From Epiperipatus broadwayi (Eukaryota; Onychophora; Udeonychophora; Euonychophora; Peripatidae), in assembly GCA_028023455.1 (NCBI GenBank), contig JAQFVV010000152.1, forward strand, positions 374,001 to 438,000: DNA of 64,000 nt, read 5' to 3'. Each line of letters starts with the position of its first letter. Position 1 is the stretch's first letter. The notes under the pieces were generated by a model. That model did not search any database and was not told where the DNA came from. It saw only the letters and a list, made by a program, of their open reading frames with translations. The position numbers and the translations under genes are program-made. Positions 41,155 through 54,270 of this stretch are shown here, one piece after another.

Positions 41155-44100
41155 ACCTCTCCCGGGCAAGAAAATAAATTTTAAGTTCACAATTGTGTCA
41201 AATAAACAGTTTCTCAAATTCATGGAGTAAGCTTACTAAAAGTAACATATATAGATGTAATTAGAAAGAAAATACCTGGTTTCCCTGGGGAATTGATCGA
41301 ATCCTCTTGGTGAAAATGGAATCTCCGGTCCTTTGTCGGTGAACGAACTTTGTTTTTTTGTTTTTTTTGAAGTTCAGGTTCCATGGCTAAAGTCTGTTTA
41401 TTTATTTATTTTTTTCTTTCTTATAACAATTCAATATTGTTGCTTATTGAGGCGAATTCTCTGGGCTTGACATCCCTTCTCCACTATCGGCAGCTGCTAT
41501 ACATTCAGGGGCAAAGGATTCGGACCCTCTGCATGTTCAAGCCTCTACCCCAGCCTGACCATATTTTATTAAAATGTATATCACATTGACCGTCCACTTT
41601 CTTCTACCTCCAAACTTATACTAAAATAATAATTTTAATTTTTCTTTAATTATCAAACTTATCTTTCTCTTCACTTTTATTTTAATTATATTTCCATTCA
41701 CATTCCATATGCCTTTGTTGGAATGTACCAAAAAAGCTTTTTACACCTATTTCTTTCCAAATAATATTTAATTAGTATTAGACATTCCATGATTTTTATA
41801 ATAATTACTTCCATTGTTCTGCAAAATTAGTCTTCCATCTTGACATTTAAAGTTCTTTTGTTGACTTAATATGTATATATTTAAAAAGTTTATCAAACAA
41901 AATATTTTTTATTTTTATTTTGTGAATTTTCATTTTTAATGGTTCAAAAACGCACTCACACATATACAGATAGCGATGTGTATAGCTGGGTTCAGCAAAA
42001 GAGAGAAAAAAATCAGAGCAAGTGTATAACCCCCCATACCTCTTCTATGAGTTCCTTTTAATTAAAATAACTAAATCAATTCAATATGACTACGCAAATG
42101 ACCGTTGATTGTACATCAAACTATAAATATTAATTTTGTTGGTAAAGTAATATATATTTTTAATAATACGTTAGTAATAAGATATATATTTTTTTAATAA
42201 TGCGTTAAGTATACGAATCTGTATTTGTCTAATTATCGCAACAGGGTTTGATTATGCCTGCCCTGTTGCAATACCCCCCTCCTGGAAGCTTTCAAATATG
42301 GTCTATGTATTTGAATAGCTCCTAAATATCTATCCTCCACCTGCGAATATTACAATATTTTAATAATTTTATACTAATATTCAATATGTATGTACATACA
42401 CATGCATAAAACAATATTCACTCGCTATGTCCGATTATATATTTTCTTATCCATTTCCCTTGGTTTCATTCCCTGTTCAGGATTCGGTTTCTCTGGTGGT
42501 CGACGTCCTTCATATGGATATTTCCACTTTGGCTTAGTCTCACTTTCCCATGCTTTCCTGCCTTCTTTTTCTGTTCTGTCCGTTTGTTCCCCATAATCAT
42601 GAGTACTCATATCTATGGCAGCTAGCAATTCGGCCACTTCCTCAATAGACATCTTTCTCGCCCCTAGCATCATCTATTCTACCTTCATTGGCATGTTCTG
42701 CCTTACAATACATATTATATTCTTTTCCGACAGATTACAAGTGTCCAGCATTCGCAACCTCGCCACCTGCTGATGGAAAAACTGTGAATATCTTTGCTGA
42801 TCCTCTCCGGCATATTTCTCTTGCATGATCCGATGCTGTATCAATTCCTGACACTCCTCAGACCAAAAAGCATTTCTTATCTCTCGCTGATAGTCCTCAA
42901 AGATTATGGGTTGCCGAAGAAGTGAGTTCCACCAAGATTGAGCACATCCCGTAAGGCTACCGCATGCTATCGCAATTTTACACCCTTCTGACATGAGGTT
43001 AATGCTGAAGTATCTCCTCAGGCTTTGCAAATGTTCTATGGGTGCCTCTTCCATCTGTCCAGAAAACTGCTGAAACTTTAAAAATTGGTTTATATTAGCT
43101 GATGCTGCCACATATTTTACCAACTCGTCGGATTTTTCCATGGCATCTCTTCATTTTACCTGAACCCTTTTCTCTTGAATCTCTCCCCCCGTATTGTTAT
43201 TTATTTCCTTCTCTCATGGTTCTTCTTTGTCTATGTTCGCCTCTTCTTCACCCTCTCCATCGCTATTCTCCTTTGCTATTCCCACCTTCTGTTCCAAACT
43301 TTCCAGTCTTTCTTCAAATTTCTGAAACTTCGATTCTATATTTTCTAATTTTTCTAGAATCAACTCCAACATCTTACGTTCCTCTCCCTTTTCTTTCCCT
43401 TGTTCCTCCATTTTATTTTGGGACCTTGTTTTCATGAAATTTCATTAAATTCCCCTTCTTTTCTTTTTTTGATATATAGTATATTTCTTTCCTCTCTTTC
43501 CATTATCTACTTGCTGGATTCCGAAGCCCCAAACCCCCAAAGCACAGTGCTGCCCCCTTTCCGGACTTTCTTATGCCTTCAATATTTCCTAAGTATATAT
43601 ATTTATAATTCTACCGTGGACCGATTGATATTTCCCTATGTTATTTTGACTTACTCTTGTTTTTCACTTTTAGAAAACCTTGTTTTGAAAACTAGTACAG
43701 ACAGACTATTGTTATTTAAAAACCTTTGTTTCAAAGCTAGTTTCAATTTCTGAAATTTTCAAATGATTATAAAAGCAAAAAGTGAAAAATATATTAAAAA
43801 TTCTAGCTACTGTGTGGGTGTAAATTAAATATAATTCATTTCTCGAATTTCTTTTAAAATGACATTAATTGAATATATATATAAATTATTTTTATCTGGT
43901 TATGACATCTTATAGTAATAAGTGACAGAAAGCCAAATAATTATTTTGTATTTAATTAAAAAGGATTAATTATAAAGGTTAACCACTTAAACACTCGTTT
44001 ACTTTTTTCTTTTAAACTATCTGTATTACTTTTTTTTAAAAAAAAAAAAAAAAAAAAATCAATCGCGAACAATAAAACATTTACGTTCGTTATTTACAAC

Positions 44101-46121
44101 AAAAAAAAAAAATCCATAACAAACTGAAAGTTCTTTTTAAAAAACCAGTCTAACCTAAACTGATTACTTTATGAAACGCTTTTATCTTCTGCACTCAATT
44201 GGTATTTTTCATATAGCCTAAAAAGTTTTTTTTTTATTTATTTATAAAACTCAATATTAACTACATCCAACTCTGCCAATATAATATAACTTCCGTTATT
44301 AGCTAAAACAATAATGATCTGACAAAACCGATATGTATACATTTATTTACTTTCTCAAAAAAAAACCATGCTAAATTCTTTCATATTTTTCTTTCCCTCA
44401 TTGACCTACTTCTCTTCGATGTCCTTTTGTTGGGTCACAATTATAACGGGATTTACTGTTTTCCATATATATATTTTACGCGTATATGTAGTCTTGTATG
44501 ATTGCGTGTACGTATATATAACGATACACATATATGCGTAATGGTTTAAAAGAATATCTATTCTTAAATTATTCCATTTTATTGCCCCAGCATATTTATG
44601 AGCATCAATTTATGACCTCAAATGCCAATCCCATATTTCTATAAGAATTATGCTGGAAGAACTGGAATACCAATATGGAAATGCCCCTGGACTAGCTCTG
44701 CTCAGGGCTGGTAGTAAAATTTACTGGCAGTAGATCTAACTCTCTCTTTTTTTTATTTAAAAAAAAAAACTCATAACATAAAAACAAAACAAAAAAAAAT
44801 CATTCATTTTATATACATTTATTAGCTATGATATTTACGTATGTATAAAAAATATATATATTATTTACTTAAGTTAAATCAGTGTCTCTTTTAAATCAAA
44901 GATTCATATCAGTTTTCTTTTTTTCTTTGTTTGCTCCTTTCTCTTTTTGCCAAAACTTCCACACACACAATTATGCTATTATATGTATTTTGCACCGAAG
45001 ATTTAATTGGACTAATTTATACACTAATAAATTCTGTAGTAAATAGTTTGACCTCTCTGGGCAAAGAAAATAAATTTTAAGTTCATAATTGTGTCAAATA
45101 AACAGTTTTCTCAAATTCGTGGAGTGACATATATAGATGTAATTAGAAAGAAAATACCTGGTTTCCCCGGGAAATTGACCGAATTCTCTTGGTGAAAATG
45201 GAATCTCCGGTCCTTTGTCGGTGAACGAACTTTGTTTTGTTTTTTTTTGAAGTTCGGGTTCCATGGCTAAAGTCTGTTTATTTATTTATTTATTTTCTTT
45301 CTCTTCTGGCGATTCAATATTGTTGCTTATTGAGGTGAATTCTCCGGGCTTGATGTCCCTTCTCCACTATCAGCAGCTGCTATACATTCGGGGACAAAGG
45401 ATTCGGACCCTCCGCACATTGAAGCCTCTACCCCAGCCTGACCATATTTTATCAAAATGTATATCACGTTGACCGTCCGCTTTCTTCTACCTTCAAACAC
45501 ATACTAAAATAATAAATTTAATTTTTCTTTACTTATCAAACTTATCTTTCTTTTCACTTTTTTTTAATTATATTTCCATTCACATTCCATATGCCTTTGT
45601 TGGAATGTACCACAAAAGCTTTTTACACTTATTTCTTTCCAAATAATATTTAATTAGTATTAGACATTCCACGATTTTTATAATAATTACTTCCATTGTT
45701 CTGCAAAATTAGTCTTCCATCTTTGTTGACTTAATATGTATAAATTTAAAAGTTTATCAAACAAATTTTTTTTTTTTTTTATTTTGTGAATTTTTCAACG
45801 CACTCACACATATACATAGCGATGTGTATAGCTGGGTTTGGCAAAAGAGAGAAAAAAAATCAGAGCAAGTATATAACCCCCCCATACCTCTTTTATGAGT
45901 TCTTTTTAATTAAAATAACTAAATCAATTCTGTACGACCACGCAAATGACTGTTGATTGTACATCAAACTATAAATATTAATTTTGTTGGTAAAGTAATA
46001 TATATTTTTAATAATACGTTAGTAATAAGATATATATTTTTTTAATAATGCATTAAGTATACGAATCCGTATTTGTCTAATTATCGCAACAGGGTTTGAT
46101 TATGCCTGCCCTGTTGCAATA
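41155..46121 (-). mobile_element. Second, near-identical copy of the gag-only LTR element, lacking the left 0.6 kb
   Basis: It matches 31011-35984 almost base for base over its full length: truncated LTR to 42273, internal region 42274-44440, complete LTR 44441-46121. Differences are few: homopolymer lengths, a two-base insertion near 41.97 kb, and single substitutions such as in the primer-binding-like site (tgggtcacaa at 44431-44440). It starts not at an LTR end but inside the LTR, at the palindrome. It is followed by new flanking DNA from 46122. This suggests an alternative allele or a false duplication of the first copy. Confidence 0.8.
42425..43435 (-). pseudogene. Gag-like gene, second copy with the same stops
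   Basis: The same three open blocks as at 32276-33286 (73, 155 and 82 codons, starting at 43435, 43141 and 42673), identical in translation and with the same in-frame stops. It has the coiled-coil N-terminus and the AQSWWNSL capsid-like core. Identity at the protein level while the LTRs of each element differ argues that the whole segment was duplicated recently or only in the assembly. Confidence 0.75.
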
Positions 46122-46379
46122 TGATATACAATAGGTTTTTTTACAACAAAGTAATTTGTTTCAGAAGGTAATTCATTATATCATCTATTTATTGTGGATT
46201 GCATTGAAATATATATACAGTATGGCGAGTTTATTGATTTTTTATCTGAGTTTAAAATCAAGAAATACCGTGGTCTTTCTTAATTGCCTGATAAAACAGA
46301 ATGAATGTGTGTGTGAATGAAAAATGACAGACAAAAATAAATCATGGCCCTTATTCCCATGAAATTGTAAACTCAGTTG

Positions 46380-49165
46380 GTTAAGGTGGATCATGCTTAG
46401 AATTCCCTGATGGCAGACCATTTGATGATGACTTTTTATTTAGATATTTGTAATTGCAGATCACTTTCAAGTGAAGGGAAATTGCAATAACTGGAAGAGA
46501 ACTGTCTCATATTAAAGGGAACATTGAGAAGCTAGAAAAAAATGTGAAGAGACAATTGATTTAAAAATTGGACACACACTCTACTACAAAGACACAAATA
46601 TTGGAAGTGCAAGTGGAGTAGGATTCATTATAAATAAGAAATGGAAGAACAACAGTGTAGAGATTGATGGTGTATCAGGCAGACTGGCAAGATTAGTTAT
46701 TCAACTTAATAGCAGATATAATTCGGGTTTTTGCTTCAACAAGTTTTCATAATAATGAAGTAGTAGAAGATTTTTATGTGGATGTATAAAAGATTTTTGA
46801 TCAGACTAAACAACATTTTTAAATTGTTATGGGAGACTTTAATGCTAGAATTGGTAAACAAATGAAAAATAAAAATAATGTAGGTAAAGTTGGTTATGGT
46901 AATAGAAACGAGAGAGGACATAGACTTGTGGAGTTCACAGCTAAAGAAAAACTTTGTATTATTAATTCTTTTTTTGAAAAAAATGTTCAAAGGAAATAGG
47001 CATGAAAGCATCCAAATAAAGATATAGCAGAATTAGATTATATTTTGATTAACATAAAATACATATTTCAAGATTGTAATGTCTTTAATAAATTCAACCG
47101 TGGAAGAAATTATCATTGATAAGTAAGATGTAAGATACTTGTTAGTGCAAAACTAGAGAAACAAAAATTATTAAGAAATACAATATTTACAGTTGATATT
47201 CCTAATCTTAAGAAACATTCTAATGAATTTAAATTAGAACTTGCAAATCATTTTCAAAAGTATTAGTAGATTTTGAACACGATTCAGATTATATGAAATT
47301 AATAGGAAAATAACTGATACATTTTTAAAAACTGCAACAAAGATATCTGGTAGAAAAAAGCCACAATTAAGCAATAACATCTTTACTGAGAATTGAGAAT
47401 TTATGGGAAAAAAAGAAATATGAAAATATATAAAAATGATGCATTAAGAAGGATTGAATATCTCAAATTTTGTGTAATGGTGAAAAAAAATGATAATAAT
47501 ATAAGAGACGATAATTGTGAACCATAAAAAAAAAGCCGTAGAAGAGAATAAAAGTCTCAAGTATGTAAAATAACGCTTTGGTATTGATAGTAAACTTGTC
47601 TGCAATAAGAAAAAAAGATGGAATTATTACTAAAAAGAGAGATGAAATCAGAAATGGGTAGAAGAATTTTATCAAGAATTATATAGTAATAAAGAACAAG
47701 TTTTTTTATATCTATGCATCTTCTGAATTGACTAGGATTTTAAATGAAGAAGTGAGACACACAATTTAACTTATGAAGAAGGAAAAAGCTCTAAGTAGTG
47801 ATGGAATTATAATCGATATATTAAAAGATGCAGGTGAAGAAATATAATTTTTTTAGCAAAGTTATATACCAAATGTCTAAATAAATAATAAAGATGTACT
47901 AGATGATTGGAAGAATGCAGTATTAATATTTAAAAAAGATGATAAAGAATATATTCGAAATTGCAGACTTATCAATTTTTATCAGTTTTATACAATTTTT
48001 TTTATCAACGTAATTACAATTCGTCTACAGAGAATATTGGATTTCAGTCAATCAAAAGAACAAGCTGGATTTAAAAGTGGTTTTAGTACAGTAAATCATA
48101 TTCAAGTATTGTGAGAAGTTATAGAAAGAACCAATAAATATGAGTTGCTATTATCATTTGTGTTTATAGATTATGAAAAGGCATTTGATTCTCTAAGCAT
48201 TTCTTCAGTGATTAAAGCATTGGATCATCAAGTTATATACCCAGGATATTGTTATATTCTGAAGAATATTTATAAAATGCAACAGCAACAATTAGATTAC
48301 ATAATGATACTATGAAAGTTAACATTGATAAAGGTGCAAGACTGGGTGACTGCACAAGCTGCAAAAAAGTATTTTGTGGATTAAAATGGAATGCTAAATG
48401 AATAAAAATAAATGGAGATTGTTTAAGATATTTAGATTTTGCAGATAATGTAATTATTTTTGAAATAATGCTTCAGAGCTTCAGGAAATGTTTCAAGAAT
48501 TATCAGATGAAAGTAAGAAGAGGACTAAGGGTAACTGTTCAAAAGACTAAAGTAATGTTCAATGGATTTTCTCAAAAGAAAAAATAAAGAATGATAAGAA
48601 ATTAACAACTACAAATATCTTGTCAGATTATTACTATAGATGGAAGCATAATAAATGAAAATAATCATAGAATTAAACTTGGTTGGAGTGCTTTTGGTAG
48701 AAATAACAATATTGAAAAGAAATATGCCCATGTGTTTGCAAAGGAAGATTTTTAATACATATGTTTTACTAGTTCTTACTTAGGGATCTGAGACTTGAAC
48801 ATTTAATAAAAAAAGTTCAGACCACTCAAAGGAATATGTAGAGATGCATGTTAGGAGCAACAAGAAGAGATTGAAAACAATACATGGCTAGGAGAACAAA
48901 CAGGTGTTACTGACATCATTGGAAGAATTAAAAGACTAAAGTGGAGTTGGAATAGACATATTTCTCAAACAGATGATAATAAATAGACAATTGAAATCTT
49001 AAACTGGATTCAAATGATTGTAAAAGATCCAGAAAAGACCACATGTGAGATGGATGGATGAAAGAAAGTGTGCAGGAACAATGGGAAGAAGAAAGGCTAG
49101 AGATCAACAAAAATGGATTGAACTTGGGGGACTTCATTATGCAGTGGATAGATAACAATTGAAAA
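46380..49165 (+). pseudogene. RTE-type LINE, longest copy in the window
   Basis: Order on the plus strand: 5' part with gcagatcactttcaagtg (46.45 kb); an AP endonuclease with IGHTLYYKD and GVGFIINKKW (46.57-46.64 kb) and VMGDFNARIGKQ (catalytic DxN, 46.83 kb). Then an RT with FIDYEKAFDS (48.16 kb, first aspartate), a mutated YLDFADN block (48.43 kb) in place of xxFADD, and the C-terminal RPHVRWMDE and RDQQKWIEL blocks (49.03-49.14 kb). In RTE elements this is one protein of about a thousand residues making its own cDNA at the target. Here many stops and frameshifts break it. Short copies of the same family lie at 0.5, 23.2, 26.5, 55.5 and 61.1 kb. Confidence 0.8.
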
Positions 49166-49169
49166 TGAT

Positions 49170-50176
49170 GATAATGAATTTACTCAAGTTCTATGGTTTA
49201 AACCAAACTTAACATTCAAAACAACCATTTAAACAAAAAAATGCAAAAACAAAAATCAAAAATATAGAATACATAAAAAATTAATTGCTGTACATAATGT
49301 ATAATTCATTAATAATAAAAACTAAAATCTTGCTTTTAAATATATAAATTAAATACATAAACAAACTTTTCCTTATGAAGATTCACAAATCATTAATCTT
49401 AGAACATTTGCTTTCTTACTTGGAAATTTTTTTTTTTTTTTAAATTTATAAAGATAATCTTCAACAATGGTTCTACGCAATTCAGTTTTTTTCCTGAATC
49501 TGGTGAATTATATTTTTCTAGTAAGAATTCCTCAAGCAGATGCTTTCTTTTTTTTTTTTTTTTATAAATGACCACATTTTTGTGCTATTATCTACCATTT
49601 GATTTTAATCTGCATTAGTCAAAAAATTTTAATTTTTTTTCATGTTGCAATGTACTACTCATTGTAGAAATCCTTTTCATTATCTTTCCCTTTTTAATTT
49701 ATACTTATTTTTTAAAATTTTATGATTTTTGACTTAGTCTACTTATCAATCATTATACTGCTTTCTCTATTTAAAATGATCTTTTTTTCTCTTCAATACT
49801 AAATCCATTTTTTGACTATATTTCTGGTTCATTATTAAAATTATTGCTTAAAAATATGAAAATAATTTTTAAAAACAAGTAAAGATGAACAAATTGCAGA
49901 AAAACAAAATGCTAGTAAACTCATAAAATGTGCTCATTTTATTCACATGATTACTATATCATCCAATAGTAGGCACTGTACTATTTTCTATTGCAATCAT
50001 TGTCATTTTTCAATTTAGAAATTTTATAATTTGTCCTAGATTTCCACCATTTTATTGTATTTTGACATTAATTTTTCTTGTTTTTTTGATATCATATTAA
50101 TCAGCTTTCAACTTAATTTTTTATGACTCATGGCTAGAATTATTATGCATATACACTTAAAAGAATATATTTTATA
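49170..50176. other. AT-rich intergenic DNA, no gene seen
   Basis: Poly-T rich sequence (for example 49.43 and 49.55 kb) between the RTE 3' end and the Tigger-like element. Nothing recognisable. Confidence 0.5.
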
Positions 50177-50680
50177 TACACCTGGGTCTCGTTTTATGCA
50201 GATTTTTTTAATGCAATTTTGAAGTTATGCGATTCATGTTTCTTCTTAGCATCTTTGTATGTGATTTTCTTTTATGTGATAAAAACTCTTAGATCAGAAG
50301 TCAAGCTCCAATAATGTGCTATTGATTTAAATATTATAAACTTCACCCCTCTCACACACATCATATTTAAAGTAATAGTGTATTATCGGAGTTTGACTTC
50401 CATCAAATAATTTCAATATTTTCAGTGCTTTATAATAGTCCTGTAATAGATTTTATGCAATAAAGAAGTTTCATAATTCCCTTAAAATCAGGATTTCTCC
50501 ATTTTATATACACACATTAAATTTTACAAGATTATAATGTAAATCTGTTCAACTGTTATAGATGCCTATACAATGCATGTTGTTGTTTTTGCATTTTAAA
50601 TTACATTATATTTTTGCTTTTTAAAAAAGAGTACATAATCAATTAATCATTTAGTGTCTGCAAGTTTATTTTTAAATAGG

Positions 50681-50898
50681 AACAGTGGTGGGCACAATTA
50701 AATTTGACAATTAAAAATTAAAATCTGATTTTTAATTGTAATTAACAATTTAAAAATTACATAATGTGATTTGAAATTAATGTGATGTGAAACAATGAAA
50801 TTTGATTTTTAAATGGAATTGAAAATTAAAAAATTAAAGACAAAAATGAGAATTTAATTTTTAATTGTTAGTTTTAATTAAATTTTGCCCAACAGTGA
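50681..50898. mobile_element. hAT-like MITE nested in the Tigger-like element
   Basis: Left end CAGTGGTGGGCAC and right end (reverse complement) CACTGTTGGGCAAAA form imperfect inverted termini with a GTGGGCA-type core common in hAT elements. Inside are inverted AATTAAAAATTAAA-type arms. The 8 bp before (taaatagg, 50673-50680) and after (tgaatagg, 50899-50906) agree at 7 positions, a plausible 8-bp target duplication. Non-coding. Confidence 0.6.
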
Positions 50899-50965
50899 TG
50901 AATAGGTGTCTTTATTATCATAAGTCTAAGTTCTTATTTTTATTTTAAACTTTTAGTTTACCCTG

Positions 50966-51166
50966 ATGGAGAGGAAAAAAACACCCAAAAAATGAATTTA
51001 TTTGGAAACAAAAATTTCAATTTTAGATTGTTTAGCAAAATGGCAAAGATCAATAGTGATTGAAAAACATTTAAATTTGGGCAAGTCCACTATAAGAGCA
51101 ATTAAAATAAATAAAGTTGGCACTTCCTCTTGTGATGAATCTGATGTCTTACTAGTACACAAATGA
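50966..51166 (+). pseudogene. Tigger-like transposase N-terminus (CENP-B/pipsqueak-type HTH)
   Basis: Translation from ATG 50966 gives MERKKTPKK, a stop at 50993-50995, then LETKISILDCLAKWQRSIVI, a second helix with NLGKSTIRAIKINK, and a stop at 51164-51166. This matches the DNA-binding HTH at the start of pogo/Tigger transposases: lysine-rich start, LE.KI.IL..L, and a recognition helix with KSTIR. This domain binds the terminal repeats. The catalytic part is not recognised. Confidence 0.7.
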
Positions 51167-51779
51167 AGCTGCATATTGTCAAATAGTGATAATGATTAAA
51201 ATACTGTATATGTATAAAAAAATGTAAAATACTGTAAAATATGCATAAAAATATATTGTTTTGAATAAAATTAAATACTATAGTGTAATGAGCACAGACA
51301 ATGTTACATTATTTTTTTTATTATTATTAAACATTAAAATAAAAAGTTCGCATTTAAAATTTTTTTTTAAGACAGAAAAATTGAAAAAAATTCTACCTTA
51401 AACTTGTATATATATATAAATCGCACAAATGAGAAAAATTATTAAAATAAAACTTTATTAAAGAAAAAGTATGTTAAAACTAAATTTTAAAAAGATTTGG
51501 AGATAAAACCATATCTTTAAATTTATCTTTAAATATATCTTTGGATTTGGAAAACAGGTTAATTAATGTTATGGAAATGATTATTTTAATTAGTCCAAGT
51601 GAACAAGCCCTTGGGCATTTAAATGTATAAACAACGGTCAGATAGGAAAACAATAGAAACTTTTAGCAAATAAAAAGAAATCCCTATGGAATCGGACCTC
51701 AGAGAAAAGACCACCATCATCGATGACATAATGTTGAGTCAATCCTTAAGATTAATATAAAAGAAAAAGTTGGAAATTA

Positions 51780-51990
51780 TTATGGATTAAGTGAGGACTG
51801 AGATGTGTTAAGTCGGAGAATTGGAGGTGAAGGGATTGAAAGACGCACTTTCAATTCCTTCATTTGTTATAAAAAATGGAAAAATGAAACATCACTTTTC
51901 TTATACTGAGGACAACAGGATCATCGGGGGATTTAATGTGGATTCCAAATGGCATGCAATGAATAAAGAGGAACATTGAAAAAAAAATTG
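51780..51990 (+). other. Possible LINE endonuclease scrap
   Basis: A frame at about 51.89-51.98 kb reads EDNRIIGGFNVDSKWHAMNK, which recalls the GGDFN..h..W motif of R1/I-type LINE endonucleases with the D missing. The surrounding DNA, including the ORF at 52302-52583, is less AT-rich than the rest of the interval but has no motif I know. Weak. Confidence 0.25.
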
Positions 51991-53898
51991 TAAGAACTTT
52001 AAAAACATTTTGAAACACTAAGAACTTTAAAATACAAACTTTCTCAGTCTTTAATTTATAAGAAATAGAATCCTATCTGACCAACATTATTTATTAATTA
52101 GTTATAATTTTATTTAATGTATTTCTTTTGTAAAATCATTTCCATTTAGTTTTTTTTTGTTCTTTAAGTTTATTATGGTTTCTGTTTTCCGATAAATTAA
52201 AATATATCAATGTCAAACTTAAGTCGGGCATGAATGGCTGTATAGATTTGTAAAGTTATATTAGGGGAGGGTAATCTTAGATTATTTGTTTCATAGTTAA
52301 ATTGGGTCAATGGATTGGATATATTGGTGTAGTTAGTAGATGTAATGCAAGATTCGCTATGGGCAGAATCGTTTGTATATGCCACACTCACCCGTTTGCC
52401 TATGGAAGGAATTATAAGTCGGAGACCGCAGTTCCTTTCTATGGAGTTTTTTTTTATTGCTCTTCTTGTCAGATAGATGTAGTATTCCTATCTGATGAGA
52501 GGCAATTTCTTCTCTTAACTTTTTGTGCTGCCGTATTTCGTATTACATTGAATACATCAATATATCAGATGAATTGGCATTAGTTCGACTTCGAACTTTT
52601 GGCCTAAGGTTAAATAAGGATAGAATATTTTCTTTTCAAATGCAAATCTATGTAGTCTATTCATACTTGACACTAAATAAAAATGCATTAAATTTAAGTT
52701 GTTTATAGATGCTTGCATGGATTGGTTATCGGTTAATTATGTTTTGGGTATTCATATTTGATCAAAATATATAGACATTCAATAAATAATGATACCTTAC
52801 GGTGAGTATCTAAAATGTATTTATTCGGATGTCTTTTAAGTTATTGGTGTCAATGCAAGCATCTTATATGTGAATGCTAATAGGTTACTTATAAATTTCC
52901 CTCTGCAATTGACGGTATCAATGACTTTATATTTTGATCATTTATGTTTATTTTGAAATGTCTTTAACCATGAAAGCTACGTAACCGATCTATACTCAAC
53001 ATGTTTTAAAACAAACTTTTTTAAATTCATTTGTGCGAACAAATAATAGTATAAAATTTAAAATGTAAATTAAAAATCTAAAATAAAAGTTAAAAATAAA
53101 GTTAAATGTTAAAGTAAACATATTAAAATAAAAATGTTAAATGTTATATATATGTGTGCGTAAATAAATTTTTGTATGTTAAGTACTGAAAGTGGCTTAT
53201 TTTATTCTTTTTTATATATTCTTAGATAAGAATTTATATTATATTATTTAATCTCTGCTACTCTTTGAGCTAGTGACAATGGGCTAATGACCTGAATCAA
53301 AATTTAAAAAAAAAAAATAATTTTTTTTTGACTTATGTATCTGCCTACTTTATAAATTTTTCTAGGTTCAAATGCCTAGATGGCGCCCTGTAGTGCAGAT
53401 CATGTTAAGCTCTCTTTCTCCGGATCGTTATAATAGTTAATAAAAAAAGTAAAAAATGTTTGTCTTGTATCAATTTTTTTCAAATTTGAAATTTTTTATT
53501 AGTCATATTTTCTTTTTTCATTTTTTTATGCAAATTTTAAAGTAATTTTACATTGTTGCTTTGCTTTTATGTGATTTTTGGAAAATTACAGTATGTATCC
53601 CCCATTTTTCAAGGTAAGTTTAGTCTATTTTTGTGCAATTTCTTTTGTGATTGTTTTCTGAGGAACCTATCTACCACATAAAATGAGGCCTATGTGTATA
53701 TGTAATATTTTCATTGCTAGACATTGAAAAAGTGAACGAAAATGATAACTAAGCCTTAATTGACAAAGATGTCATTCTTACATTATTGTATATATTTACA
53801 ATTCTTATACTGTGACAATACTAAAAATTTAAAAATAAATGACTTTTTTATATTAAATGCTTTTACTTACTGTGGATTAAAAATTAAAAAAAATCTTT

Positions 53899-54073
53899 GT
53901 TTTCAACCACAATTGGGATTTTTAGATTTAATTTGAAATAAAAGTATGTAGATCCAAAAAATTAATTATTTCAATCCCTATTTTTCAAAACAAGAAATTG
54001 ACTTAATTAGTTTCTGGATCCCCAAACTTTTATTTTAAGTTAAATCTAAAAACACCAACTGTAGTTGAAAAAA
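53899..54073. repeat. Inverted repeat with about 75-bp arms
   Basis: The left arm from about 53899 (containing caaccacaattgggattttt and ctaaat-type blocks) is matched in reverse complement by the right arm ending at about 54073 (aacaccaactgtagttg). The arms are imperfect with a short loop. Probably a small non-coding MITE. Confidence 0.7.
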
Positions 54074-54270
54074 CAATTATATTTTTGTTTTTTAGTGCAT
54101 GATAAATAAAAACATTTAATATACATATTTTATCTTTATTTTACGATTGATTTTCTAAAAAAATATAAAGCTTTTGTCCAATAATCAATTGTATTTTTTT
54201 TTCAATTTCATTATCTGATTTTTTTTAAAAAATTGTTTGGATAATTTTTCTATTATATGAAGTTTAGCAA

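Larger units (their letters stand above)
50179..53696 (+). mobile_element. Tigger/pogo-like DNA transposon, decayed, with nested insertions
   Basis: Left end CACCTGGGTCTCGTTTTATG (from 50179) and the reverse complement of the right end, CACATAGGCCTCATTTTATG (ending 53696), agree at 16 of 20 positions. Both are flanked by TA, the pogo-type target duplication. The ends resemble mammalian Tigger ends in having a CTCGTTTTAT-like core. The N-terminal part of a transposase lies at 50966-51166. I do not recognise the DDE domain: 51.2-53.2 kb is mostly unassigned and may hold other insertions. Inactive. Confidence 0.7.

Noticed and set aside
52480-52520. CTGATGAGAGG as a hammerhead core
   Set aside because: No GAAA follows at the right distance and no stem I or stem II pairing is seen.
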